Of a stretch of 64,000 bases of DNA, positions 11,001 through 21,553 are shown piece by piece; the stretch's first letter is position 1, and the number at the start of each line of letters is the position of its first letter. The position numbers and the translations under genes were made by a program. The notes beneath the pieces are model-generated. The model saw nothing but the letters and a program-made list of their open reading frames with translations, had not been told where the DNA came from and did no database searches. Location: the NCBI GenBank assembly GCA_021029095.1, contig JAJOHG010000098.1:39448-103447 (forward strand), read 5' to 3'. This DNA comes from Phellopilus nigrolimitatus. Taxonomy: Eukaryota; Basidiomycota; Agaricomycetes; Hymenochaetales; Hymenochaetaceae.

Positions 11001-12114
11001 TTTGTCCTGTCAAGCTGTACATATTTCTGTGCTACATCAATGACTGAGAGCATGTGGATCATCTCGTCAAGAAGATCAGAGAACTTATGTTGAAGTTTCC
11101 TAACATCCAAAACTTTCTAGAATATACTTCTAGTGACCTGTTCTCAGAGGGAATGATAGAGACTGCATACCTTATAGAGAATGCCCACAGTACTGATGAC
11201 AAGCTTTGCAGGTGTATTCAGCTGTATAAAAGACATTATGAAAACCATATACAACTCAAATGGATCTCTGGCACGCACCTCAGACAAAGCCTTCCCAACT
11301 TCCAGGATGGTACGTATGATTCCATCAACTTTTTCAAGCTTAGCTAGAAAGGGGTGCTGCTGTTCCAGAACACCAGCAGCATTCTTGACAAGTCCAAGAC
11401 TAGCCGCATTCTCCTATTTGACTATTCTGAATACAATATTTCGGGGAGAAACAATACGCTTACCGAGCTGGAGAGAGACAGGTCAGGTAGAGAGATGTCC
11501 AGCGTCAAGCTCTTTTGACCAAAAGGCACGCGAAACGCTGAAAACAAGATTGGAATGAAAACGAAACAGGACAGAATGAAGGACTACCATGGTTGAGACT
11601 TTCGTCCTGATCCAGTAGATAATTGATAGCGGCCTGGGCCTCAAATGCGACTTCGTAGGTTTTGTTTTTGTGGATTTGATGCTTCTTGGTGATCACGAAA
11701 CGTAGAGAATCCTCTGCCTCGAAATAACTAACCAATTGTCTAGAGGGTAAAAAACAAAACAAATGAGAACACAACATACATCTCGGGGTTCCAATGAGAA
11801 GGATTCCCATGCTTATCGTTCTGAAGCTGAAGACGAGATATCTTTTCATCGTTAAAAAAGATCTCGATTAAAAGAGGCCGTTTCGCCGGGTTTCGGAGCA
11901 CAACGTCCACAGCTATTATATGTCAGGCCTCTTCGCATAAAATCAGGATCCACTTGCCTCGAAGATGCAGAAACGCATTTCTGCTCGTCCAACACACCCG
12001 ACGGCGAGACCGTTATCAGAGACATCACTCGCATCCAGCTTGGCGCGATATAACGCACCGATTTGCAAAACCTTGTTGAGCAGACGAATCGGCTTGACCT
12101 GTAGGAGTAGACAT
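7968..12114 (-). CDS. NLR-A: C2-like / NACHT / WD40 NLR-type receptor
   Basis: Eleven exons on the minus strand join in phase to 1196 residues: 12059-12114, 11958-11980, 11780-11912, 11588-11739, 11464-11537, 11279-11383, 11171-11221, 10930-11116, 10749-10868, 9139-10709 and 7968-9086. Residues about 20-146 form a C2-like beta region, 147-300 are helical, and 301-824 hold the NACHT ATPase (Walker A GPAGSGKSS, Walker B VLVVDALDE). Five WD40 repeats of 42 residues lie at about 900-1110, then a tail with GWVRTPSGGLLIWIP. Such proteins act as intracellular non-self sensors that oligomerise through NACHT; the ligand is unknown. Intron 2 is GC-AG (AG|GCAAGT). The last 33 codons and the stop come from the MITE at 7623-8070. 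Five repeats are fewer than the usual seven blades, so propeller integrity is uncertain. NLR-B is its paralogue. Confidence 0.88.
8268..8860 (-). repeat. WD40-encoding tandem repeats of NLR-A (5 units of 126 bp)
   Basis: Five consecutive 126-bp units each encode a repeat with the core VAYSPDGQHIVSGS followed by TVRIWDAKSG. They are much more alike than ordinary WD repeats, although units 3 and 4 have diverged (DSWD and ESSD in place of GSxD, and SWETGS instead of SGHxxx). Confidence 0.9.
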
Positions 12115-12780
12115 TCTGTTTGAGTACTGAGCGAGTTTGAGTCGAATTCGAGAAAGCGAGAGCGAGAGCGACGCGGTGGGCACGATGGTGGTTGCTATCG
12201 ATCAAGAGTCGCGTGCAACGTGCGAAAGGGACAAGCGCCCGGAAAGGGTTGCACTGGTGGCGCGAGTCGACAATAATTTGACACTGCGAATTACCTTGCA
12301 ACTGCTACTGAATCCGCTGAATAATTCGATACTACCGATGATATTCTACGTTCTAATCGCTTATTTACACGTCTCGATTTTTACAGGGAGGCGAGCTCGC
12401 TGGCAAGCGTAGTTTGTTGAACGAGCTTTCCAAAATCCGAAGGATAACACTGTCGTCCACAAGCCTAACGGTGACTCGTCTCGATGGCGCCGGACCGTAA
12501 GCAGCTATTTCAGACCAGTACAGTACCGAACGGCTTAGAGATGGGCATGAGTTTTTCGAGCTCCGAACCACGCAGCGTAGAAACAGACGACTAAAACAGC
12601 CATAGAAGGGTAGGGTGACAGTAACAGCGTACGATGGCGACTGCAGGCACCGTCCAGCCAATTTAGCTCTGCGTAAATCATGATCCGGCCCGCCGACTCT
12701 GGACGACTGAGTACACGGAAGACCCTCACGAACAACATCGCTGAAACGTCAAGGGACTAAGGCAAGGATCAGCCCGTCAT
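12115..12780. other. Spacer upstream of NLR-A
   Basis: This is the NLR-A promoter and leader region. It is closely similar to 26827-27480 upstream of NLR-B; CTACTGAATCCGCTGAATAA here matches CTACTGAAATCACTGAATAA there. I recognise no gene in it. Confidence 0.5.
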
Positions 12781-13740
12781 CTAAGAGCGAATATCTACAT
12801 AAATCAATGTCAGATTATTCGAGTTACGGAGGAAGAATTTGCGTTCAATTTCGCACATACGGCACAGAGAGGGATTCATCGTCAGACAAAAGGGTATCGG
12901 ATGGTTTCCTTGCTGGAGCAGCTCTCGTAATTTCAACGACAGCTCCTCCTCGGGCTGAAGTGGAAGTACCGATACTAGACGCAGCTGGTCATCGTGCTAG
13001 GCTTGCTGTACCATCATAGACCGTGTCACTAACGAGATAGTATAAGTAGATGTGCGTGAAGAAACGATAACGAAATCGTACGAAAATCAGGTGTGTTAGC
13101 TCCGCAATATTGACTTAACAAATAATCGCCGTCCATTTGCAAATCGCCCTTGATGCCCGTGCCTACGCCATGACCGTCGAACTCCTTTTTGCTTGGGCGT
13201 CGACCTACCAACCCAGTCAGGTTCCGTGGATCCTAGCTACGGACTCCGGGATTGCCACGCTCCCGCTGACGCTTGCACCTGCGGTGACAGATTCGCCTAG
13301 TGGAGCGACAGCGAGGTGCTCACGTCGACCATGTGTATGCCGAACAGTTTTCGACTTCTCTGAAGATCTAAACAAAAATATAGATATTTATAAGCAAAAT
13401 CCTAGATGTATCAGAGATGGAGAAGAGGGAGGCACGCACGACGTAGAGCCTCATTGGCGCCAGGTTGACGAACTCAGCTTCTCCGCTCTGGTGAGCAGCG
13501 CGATCGACGCTGTAGACTGCGCCTTCATAGGGTCGTTATCTGCTGTATCGCATCAATGTCCAATCAGTAATGAGGTTTGTAGAAGAAAGTAGACAGGAGG
13601 GACGCACGACGACTTCGACAGATCGATGGCTCTCGCACGTCTTGCAGCAAAAGGCTTGGATGGCTCGCGGTGTACGAGTCTGGTTGACACGCAGCTCCTG
13701 CTCCTGCTTATTGATGTTCCGCACCGTCTTATGGCGAGCG
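12781..13740 (-). pseudogene. Unrecognised minus-strand gene, unit-1 copy, probably broken
   Basis: Several minus-strand segments keep the same reading frame as their unit-2 counterparts at 27482-28470. The last block, about 12781-12965, ends at a TAG and reads EEELSLKLRELL and later LCRMCE, closely matching its paralogue with one in-frame 3-base difference. A second block at about 13220-13330 contains SGSVAIPES. A third at about 13135-13200 contains KGDLQMDGD. Near 13470 this copy lacks one base relative to unit 2, which breaks that frame. No family is recognised. It lies between NLR and hydrolase, and exon order and start are unresolved. Confidence 0.3.
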
Positions 13741-13983
13741 AGCTACTCGCTCAGTGCGAGGTCCTCGTACATAATTAGAGGGGTGCGGAGCGCGACGAGA
13801 TCATCTGTCTGTTTTTGAGTTCCAGCGAGGATTGTTTCGGAATATTTGTGAAAACTGACCTTCATCACTCCGCCCTTTACTTCGTCGATATTCGGTGAGA
13901 TGTGTTCGAAGCATGTGGAGACGCAGAAGAAGTTTGATTAGTAGTCGTGTGAACCAACTTCCATAGCGGTGGCCTCTCCTCTC

Positions 13984-14541
13984 CAGCACGCCAAGTAGAC
14001 GCTGCGGGCTCCAACCTCGTCAGCGTACTCTCGACTTTATGCGTCTTGCGCCCACTCCCTTTGTCGCGCAGACGTCGCTCTACCCGGCGGCCAGCCTCGT
14101 CATGCCGTACAAAGACAAGCTCGCTCGCATCGACCCCGCGCGCGTCCTCCCGCAATGGATGTCGCGCTTCTTCCTGGTGCGTTTGTCCCGCCTAGCCTTG
14201 CGCGCAGAGAAGCTCATTTTTTCAACTGCAGAAACCGAAACAGCACGTGTAATTTCCGTCCCCACGCAGCGTTGGCGACCCGCTCGTCTGGTTCGCGTTC
14301 GCACCGGACGCCGTGCTGCGCGCACTGCCGCCGACGATCATCCTCACCGCGGCGCGCGATTATCTCGCGCACGAGGCGTACGAATTCGCGGCGCAGCTGC
14401 GCGCGGACGCGCTTCGAAGACATCGGCCACGGCTTCGACAGCATCCCGGTGAGCGACCGCCACCAGCGCACGCTGAATAGGCAGGCGCACGACGAGGCGT
14501 GGTGCATGGTCGCTCGGATCGTGCGCGGGACGCTGTTGTAA
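13984..14541 (+). pseudogene. Alpha/beta hydrolase pseudogene, unit 1
   Basis: This matches exons 5-6 of the intact hydrolase at 28.8-30.1 kb. Aligning the two copies shows that about 800 bp, holding the first four exons and the oxyanion HGGG segment, is missing: homology stops near 13965 and resumes at 13984 inside exon 5, just before the nucleophile motif, of which only AGSN remains. Further frameshifts follow at about 14035 and near 14405. The recognisable stretch ARVLPQWMSRFFL and the C-terminal end near GFDSIP and RGTLL are in different frames. It cannot encode a working esterase. Confidence 0.85.
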
Positions 14542-15060
14542 AGCACGGTTCCTCCTGCGTATGGTACACAACTCAGGAAAAGAAAAAAACCTAAGCGGGT
14601 TTCTTTAGAACTCGAAGAGTAAAGGTACTGCTCTCGCGTCTTTTTTCATCTTCCTCATATTTACCACTTTTTGTAGTGCAGTCACGGATAGTGTCAAGCG
14701 TGCATTATGGAGTTTTAGTAACCTTCTCTAGAGTTGTCTGTGTGGCAAGCAGTATACACAGAAAGTCTCCAAAATCAAGATACCTCGTGAGTACTTTATT
14801 ACTATCTGTGACTAAATCTCCTCGAATGTCATATCAACCGGAGTTTGACAAGAGCGTTTTTTCATCGCAAGTCAGAACGAGGCGAACGTCGAACCAATCG
14901 AACACACAATATACTGCAAATGCATCATCGACTTCAACATCTTGCGCACTGCCAAAATTACCAGGTCTTCCGCCCGATCGACAACGAGGAGGGCGTCGGG
15001 GGCGCTTTCGACTTTGAGGGCTCCTGCTGGGCGGCGTCGGAAGACGATCACAGGACGAGC
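14542..15060. other. Spacer with no recognised gene
   Basis: The left half is the 3' flank of the broken hydrolase. From about 14826 a plus-strand frame begins MSYQPEFDKS and another frame contains VFRPIDNEEGVGGAFDF, ending at 15063. These may be gene remnants, but no family is recognised. Confidence 0.3.
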
Positions 15061-16100
15061 TAAAGCGCGAAGACAGTGACGGGATGGGGTTTCGAGCGGC
15101 ACTGGTGCGCCGTCGGAAGGTTTTCAGTAGCAAAACGAATTACATGCGCTTCACTGCGACGCCTGCACAAAGCGCACACGGGAGTCAGAAACAACAGCAA
15201 TTTGATCTTCAACGCAGTACGTTGACGTCCCGCGAGATGTCCGGCAACAACAGATATGGCAACTCGAGTGCACCTCAGCGTCAGCAGCAAATTATTATGC
15301 GTGCGAAACCGGCACCGCAGCGCCTTGAAGATGAGAATAGCGCATCCAACTTCAACGTGCCGCCTCCGCGCAGCAAGCCGCGCACCCCATCGATGGGCGG
15401 ATTCAATTCTCTTTCTGAAGTGGTAAGTTTTTTGGGTCATCTCAGTGTTCCTCGCAACTCTTTGACTGACTGACCGACTATATACGCCCAATGCACTGCT
15501 GTAGCTCCCACATCTTCTGCGACTCGTCCGCAGCCATGAATGACTGTCCAGGCTGGTGTGAAAAGAAATATTGGGACGATAAGGTGCGTCTTTTTCTCGC
15601 TGCTAGCGGATTCGCAGTGCTGACGGAACTAAAAATGTTGCGTTATTCTTTTAGTTCTGCAACGTCCGCTGGAGCCCCTGGAATTGGATTCGCTCACGCT
15701 CAGGCGCGGGCACAAGTCGGCGTTCATTCTCGATCTGGCAGGCAGGTTTTCGCACCGCTCGGTGTTCAAGGTGGAGGCGACCCCAAGCGCGTTCGAAGGT
15801 AGACTTAAAGGCTCTCTTTCTTCTAGCACGTACGTACATTGTTTCCGTTATTGTCCATCCGTGCATTCCCCCCGCCATGGCCGCATCGTCGACTGCTGTA
15901 CTCTATTTCTCTATTTACTTTACTTCGCATTGTATCATCAGATGGACTACTCGCTGTGCAGATTCTTTTCGCTCCGTTTCCCTCTTCGTTGTAGCTAATC
16001 AGGACATAAGTATACATCGGAATCCCATGCTGTACATTGCGCTCAAGACCTTATAATATCTATGATGTGCCACCCCTATACACGACTTGCGAGACCGTAG
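15061..16100 (+). pseudogene. Possible degenerate unknown gene
   Basis: Plus-strand segments look coding by composition. About 15144-15425 is rich in Gln, Asn and Pro, and contains PPPRSKPRTPSMGG. A stretch from about 15655 to 15802 contains LELDSLTLRRGHKS and FILDLAGRF and is flanked by a plausible acceptor and a GT. The segments do not join cleanly and no family is recognised. This is part of the block in unit 1 that has no counterpart in unit 2, so it was inserted into unit 1 or lost from unit 2. Confidence 0.25.
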
Positions 16101-16173
16101 TCTATGAGCACCTGGAGCAGCCGTCTTCGTATATCAGACTTTATTTATTTTCCGGGAGCCGAAAGGTCTTTAT

Positions 16174-17863
16174 TCAACAACTATAACAAACATGACATTT
16201 TTCAGATACCACACGGTGAACCAATTCTCGCATACGCTTCTCACTTTGCACATGGTCGTCGCGGCATTGACGCCATCGACCTTGCTCACCGGGTCGGCCT
16301 TGTACATCTTGATGCTCGGGTCCGCCGCCAGATTTGAGCCCCCGCAGCTGTCTTCCTCCCACCAAGTGCCGCGCCCGAAGACTGGAGTCCCAGACCCGCC
16401 ACGCGTCCGTCCGCGATACGGACGAACTCGAGGCGCTTCTCGCCGCCGTCCTCCACGATATTGTCGAAGAAAAGGAGCGCTTACGCCCGAGCTGGATAAG
16501 GGCGCACTCCCTCAGCTCGAACACATTCGCGTCCGCAACCGACTCGATGCTGGACTCGGTCTGCGCTGTCGTGACTGTGTCGTCCTTCTCGAGCTTGCGC
16601 TTCGAAACGAGGTAGTCGTAGTCGAGCAGCGTGTTGCGCACGAGCGGGTGCGCGGCGTCGGCCTTGGCGAGCCAGGTGACTTTCTTCTCGGCCGCCTTGA
16701 AGTGTCGCCCGCGAGGTGCAGCTCGGCGCCGATGTGCGTGACGGCGCCTCCCTCCGAACGCGAGATTTTGGGCATGATTGCGTTGCACCTGTCCATAAGA
16801 GTGATCTAGCGTCTTCGTTAGTTGAGATTGACAAATTTGTCAAAGCGATCTTGCCTCCTCGTTCTCGGCGAAGTCCTCTTGCTCGAGCAGGACGGTGTCG
16901 CAAAAAATATCACCTTTTTCCACACCGGCGTCTGGATTCTTTTTGTACCTTGGGAGAAACTTCATCTCGGGCTGAGCCGGCCCTCCCCTAATTGCGACCC
17001 CCGCCCTGGATATGTATCATGAGAGGCGCTCAATCAAGCGCAGAAGACTCGACGCACATATCATCCTTGGCGATCGCACATAATCTTGGCGCGACGGGTT
17101 CGATGATCTTCTCGTTGATCGTCCAAACCGAATCCCACTCCAGGAGAACTTGGTTCTGCGAGGGACCCTGGGAGAGCATGAAATGATGGAGCGCCTCAGT
17201 CGTCATTCCCCGTCGGAGTATCCCATGGAACGCCAAGGAGCGCGAGTTGTTCCAGCCGCGAGCAACATCGAGGCAGTCGCACAACTTGCCCTTTGAAGGG
17301 AATGCGAATGTCGAGGTTTACGCAGCTGAAATCCCAGATGTGCGCTTTTGAACCTCGACCGCGTCGAGAACCCACTGGTACTGCGGGTTGCGGTCGCGGT
17401 GCTCGCTCGTCCGTGCGTAGCGCGTGCGTCATACCCTCATATGCGTATGCACCGATGACGGGGCAGGCGAAGTCGTGCGTAGGTAGGTCTTCTGCTTGTC
17501 TTTGTTTTATCATGAATGGCCGTTCGTGAATAATAGTAGAAGAGTGAGGCTCACTTTGTGCGATGGTGCGCCGGGGGGTTGCAGCGGGAGATGACCGGAT
17601 CGAGCATCGACTGCCCGCGAAACTGAATTCGGCAGCACGCAGCATTTGAGACCTTCCTCCATATCCTCTTCTATCCATCCAAACCGCGTCAGGTTCTCCT
17701 CAACGGGGAGGTTGCGATGGAGAGCCTCAATATCGTCCGTTCTTTTTACATCTAAGAAGGGAGTGACCCAACGATAGTAGAAGACGTCCACGAGCCCACG
17801 CAGTGACAAGCGCATCTGTCCCGCCGTATGCGTTTCTCGCATACTGCTCGCCAGACCCGACAT
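16174..17863 (-). pseudogene. Cytosolic glutamyl-tRNA synthetase pseudogene fragment
   Basis: Minus-strand translation in shifting frames matches the order of a eukaryotic GluRS. First comes VEENLTRF with EEGLK, then RGQSMLDPVISRCNPP in another frame, then THDFACPVI and EGMTHALRT. After these come GILRRGMTTEALHHFMLSQG, EWDSVWTINEKIIEPVAPR, and the C-terminal beta-barrel segments KKVTWLAKADAAHPL and DYDYLVSKRKLE. The N-terminal part with the HIGH signature is absent and at least three frameshifts occur. Intron-like insertions remain, for instance GTGAGC...AG before the THDFACP block, so this arose by DNA duplication and not by retroposition. No intact copy is in the window. It charges tRNA-Glu in its functional form; this copy cannot. 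Confidence 0.85.
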
Positions 17864-17989
17864 GTCGTCCGCCGCTCCGTTCCGTACAGCCCTCGGCCTG
17901 CGTTCGAATTCAAGCCCTCCGCGTACGTTGCACGGGAGTCACGGTCGGGTTGGACGCACCGGGGTGTCCGATCTAGGAATGAGGGACGG

Positions 17990-18242
17990 ATCGCACGAGG
18001 TGGTGGAGGCAGCGCAAGAAGTAACGGTGGAGCCGGGCATCGCATACTCCCCGTGGCCAACAAACGGCTGCTCCGCGCACAAAACTGTCGAGTTCGCGGC
18101 GCGCCTGCACTTCGAGGATGGGCCAGACTTCGATGGCGTCCCGGCGGACGACAGCCGCCAGCGCGTGCTCGATTATGAGGTGCGGAACGAGAGGCGGGGC
18201 GCGAGCTTTTTTGTGCGGATGATGTGGGAGGGGCTGTTATAA
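17990..18242 (+). pseudogene. 3' fragment of alpha/beta hydrolase
   Basis: The frame ending at 18242 contains HFEDGPDFDGVPADDSRQR and ends in WEGLL. It aligns with the last 60 or so residues of the intact hydrolase (RRFEAVGHAFDGIPTTDRRQ ... RETLL). The downstream flank 18243-18650 is diverged from, but related to, 30113-30660, so this fragment is continuous with the broken BUB2 that follows and marks the right part of unit 1. Confidence 0.7.
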
Positions 18243-18659
18243 AGAAGACATTGGTTGTGCCGTTTAGTATCTCGTGCGCGTATGATTGCCCAGTAGTCGT
18301 TCAACAGAGTATTCGATCCAAAGGCTTGCCGCGCGTTTCTTTTGCACTCACTGAGAAATACATTGATTTCCAAGATTAGCTGAGAGACGAAACAAGACGA
18401 TATGTAAGTTCTAACCGAGCACCCAAGATCCTGGTCGTGCACCGGGGTAGCAGCGATACGCGAGTAGCAGCAAAAACAATGTTTCGAAACCCAGTTTGAC
18501 GCGTCCTACATAAAGTATCGCAGAGGACGCATTAGACTCAATCATATTTTTAGTAGCGCACAGAGCACTCACCAACGAGCCTCTGGCAGCGGCGTGGAAT
18601 AAAAGAGAAAAAAGCGCGAGCGAGGAAGACGCGTAAAGCGACGGTGGAAGCCTCCGAAA

Positions 18660-19200
18660 GCTCACGCGGATGGTGTGGGGAATCGATATGGACCCCGCCG
18701 GCTAGGCATTCAGCGGCCGGTCGAAATCTTGCGGGTGGCGGACGAGTTCATGGTCGGCGGCACGAGCGCGACCGGGATGCCGACGATGGATTTGTCATCA
18801 AGCGGAGGGCTGGCAAGACGGAGGAAAGTGAGACGGTAAGGTGGAAGGAAGGAAGGCAGCGCGCACCGTTTGCTGACTGAGAGCTCGTCGCGTATGACCA
18901 GCTGCTGCAAGATGACCCAGAGCACGTTCCAGGAAGTCCCCTGGGCGGCGGTATGCACGCGCACAGGCAATCGTACAGCTTTGTATCGACGATCTTCATC
19001 CAGTACGACGTCAGTGCATTACATAAGTCAGCTCAAAGACACGATCTTGAGAGCACGGCGCACGCCCTCGAGCATCTGCTGCACGTAGATGGGACAGGGA
19101 AGCGCGAAAAGCAGAAGAACGCCTCGAGATCGCAAAGGTAGTGAAAGAGGGCGGTGCGCAGGACGTCGAGGGCGACGGCTTTGGTTGGTTATGTAAGGAA
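18660..19200 (-). pseudogene. BUB2 pseudogene, unit 1 (partial)
   Basis: Minus-strand sequence matches the 3' half of the intact BUB2 at 30.67-31.95 kb: LKIVDAELYDRL is represented by MKIVDTKLYDCL, LLLIRDELMVSKR by LVIRDELSVSKR, and PPLEAQSIIGIAVTL by PPLDDKSIVGIPVAL. The C-terminal end has shifted frame and lost the RHPYE tail. The 5' exons with the arginine-finger region are missing. It abuts the broken SDR of unit 2 and so marks the unit boundary. Confidence 0.85.
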
Positions 19201-19736
19201 GAGCACGCGTCTTCCTGGCCGTGAACTAACTGCGACATCGACCACGACGACCACGACGACAGGATACTCCTGAGTCTTGACTGCTTTACATGTATTTTAT
19301 TTTATTTTATTTATGTGATTCTGTTCTTTCTTGACTACAATGACTGCGACCACTCGTTTCTTCGCCCACCGGCAACATCTCACAAGCCATCAACGTCGAA
19401 CTCACTCTTCTATCCAACGGGCTGCCTCAACATCGATCGCTCAACCGCCGTCGAGCTGCAAGGTAAGTAAAGATTGTCCTTTCAGCTTTGTGTGTTCGCA
19501 GACTGATCAGCGCGACCGTAGAACTCTTCAGCGCTCGAACTGGCAGCTCGACACATGGGCGTCCTCCTCGAGATGGCAGGCGTTATCCGTTTCCCTCAAG
19601 GGCACCGTCTTCAAGCAGCGCCGAGCGCGTATAACCGTGGTTCAGGCCTCCGTCAGAAAATATAAGCGTATACAGCGTGCTCTGAGCGTTGAGTTGGAGA
19701 ACCGCCGCCCGTTCCCTGACCGCTCGTCTCCCCGCT
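19201..19736. other. Boundary spacer between duplication units
   Basis: No gene was recognised and no clear counterpart was seen upstream of the intact SDR. A TTTTA-rich run (TTTATTTTATTTTATTTAT) lies at about 19294-19314. A plus-strand frame at 19340-19700 is open but has no recognisable domain. Confidence 0.35.
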
Positions 19737-21063
19737 ACCCCAGTGGCGCCCTACAAGCAAGAGGCGCTCAAGCTCAGTCCATCGACGCCGAGTCCGTCCC
19801 TCTGCTCCCGCAGGCTGTGTCGCCGCTACGACCGGCGCCGCCCCGGGCATTGGCCGTGCCGCCGCCGCCGTCGAGTGAGTGTCCGCGCCGTTCTTGTGCT
19901 GCAGTACGCATGCTGATCGGCGCGATCGCGTACGATGTGCGACGTGATCTGGCGGATAGCGCCTGCGCGTTGCTCTCGCGGACGTCAACCCGGGCCGGCG
20001 CCAGGACGCCGGCGCCGAGGTCGCCCAGATGAACGTGCCCGTAGTCCCCGACAGACGTCAGTCGTCTCGAGGAAGTCGTCCGTCCTCGGGCAGTGGGTAG
20101 AGGCGAGCATAGGCTCCGAGAAAGGGTGCGCGCGGCGCGTTGCAGTCCTGGTCTCATTCGCAGCCGTAAGAAAAGCGTGTAAGCATAAGCGGCGGAAGAA
20201 AAATGTACTCTTGCCGTCGCCCTCTCCGTCCTTGCCGATTCTTCTGCGCGCTAGACAGACAGACAGGTGCCTGCCGCCCTCTCTTAGAAGCGGTCGGCGC
20301 CGTTCGCGTCTGACACTGCGTTAGGTTGCCGTGCTCATGAACAACGCGAGCATCGGCCTCAAGCTCACGTCCTGGGACGGCCTCGCCAACTGGAAGAAGT
20401 TCATTGACGTGAACGTCTTTCGGTGTGTTCCCCCACGCTGTGTATTCTTAATGGGAATTTATGTATGGTGTCTTCTTTAATTATTCAGTATTGCGAACGT
20501 TCAGCAGGTCTTCGTACCGGTAAGAAAAAGAAAATAAGAAAACGATATCGTACGAATCGATAATTGGTCAATATACTGTCTCAGGTCACGGTCCTCCAAG
20601 AGCCCGTACGTAGACATGCAGCTTACCTCCACCAACACCCGGCCGACCGCTAACGCGCCGCCCGCTTTGTAATCATCAACACAAGTTCGAAGCAGGACAT
20701 CACGAACCCGCCGAGCGATGCAGCGTACAACGCATCCACGGCCGCCGTCCGTCAAGGCACTCACCAAACAGCTTGAGTACTCGCTGCGCTGCACGCCGGG
20801 CACGACATGTACCGCGCACCTCTCCGTACCGGGCTGGACGCTCATGGGCATGACCGGCGGCGGGCGCAGGAGATGGTGCTATGCGTGCTCGACTGCCGGT
20901 GTGGCGGCGCGTACTGCGTGCTCTTCCCGGACGGCAAGACGCGCTCCGCGTGCTGTCAGCCGTGAGCAATGTCACCGGGGGCCGCCCTACGCTCAGGAGG
21001 TGGCACGGCGAGTACAAGCCGCTCTTTGAGGAGTACATTTGTGAGGGCCTCGCGAGTCTATAG
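19737..21063 (+). pseudogene. SDR pseudogene, unit 2
   Basis: This is collinear with the intact SDR at 5593-7059, including intron positions. TPYKQEALSPIDAE becomes APYKQEALK in one frame with SIDAE in another. The TGAASGIG segment is frameshifted. The exon-3 block LMNNASIGLKLTSWDGLANW is still readable. The active-site YNASK is changed to YNAST and the following segment is shifted by small indels. The end, HGEYKPLFEEYICEGLASL, is preserved. With multiple frameshifts and the catalytic lysine lost, it is dead. Confidence 0.92.
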
Positions 21064-21553
21064 CGAAGGACGCAGACGTCGGAGCAAGCAGATGAAAATG
21101 AAGGTGCGGAAATTGGCGCAGATACATACTAGGTGCGAGTGTGACGTGCAGAAACCTGTAGTCTGTTTTCGCGTCTTCAGGGATGAAATGTGTACGTCGT
21201 AGAATGAAATCGAGTGAAGCGGTTGAGTGTTCTGCTGTCTTACGACTGAATCTCCCTTGCACGACAAAGCCGACGCACCTCACAGTTAGCAGGCGTCCTC
21301 ATTAATGGCCTAGCAACGCAATGCGTACTAAAATTCCTTACATCTGGTACGCAAACACACTTTTACATCAAACGAGTACTGACTACTAGAACCAAACTAT
21401 ACACGCAGACTCCAAACTCGTTTCTCCTTCCATACATTCACTTCGAACACGTCAAACTATTGTGGAAAACGAGACAAAGACAAATCAGAATTCAACGAAC
21501 GAGGACGAAATCAAATCATACTACGCACAACTTCAACCGGATAGCACAGAACA
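21064..21553. other. Spacer between SDR pseudogene and NLR-B
   Basis: Homologous to 7060-7610 in unit 1; no gene. Confidence 0.5.

Noticed and set aside
12807..13019. Plus-strand 70-codon frame MSDYSSYGG...
   Set aside because: The unit-2 counterpart stops after about ten codons, while the opposite strand is conserved in frame.
16174..17863. Processed (retroposed) origin of the GluRS copy
   Set aside because: Intron-like segments with donor and acceptor remain and there is no poly-A tail.
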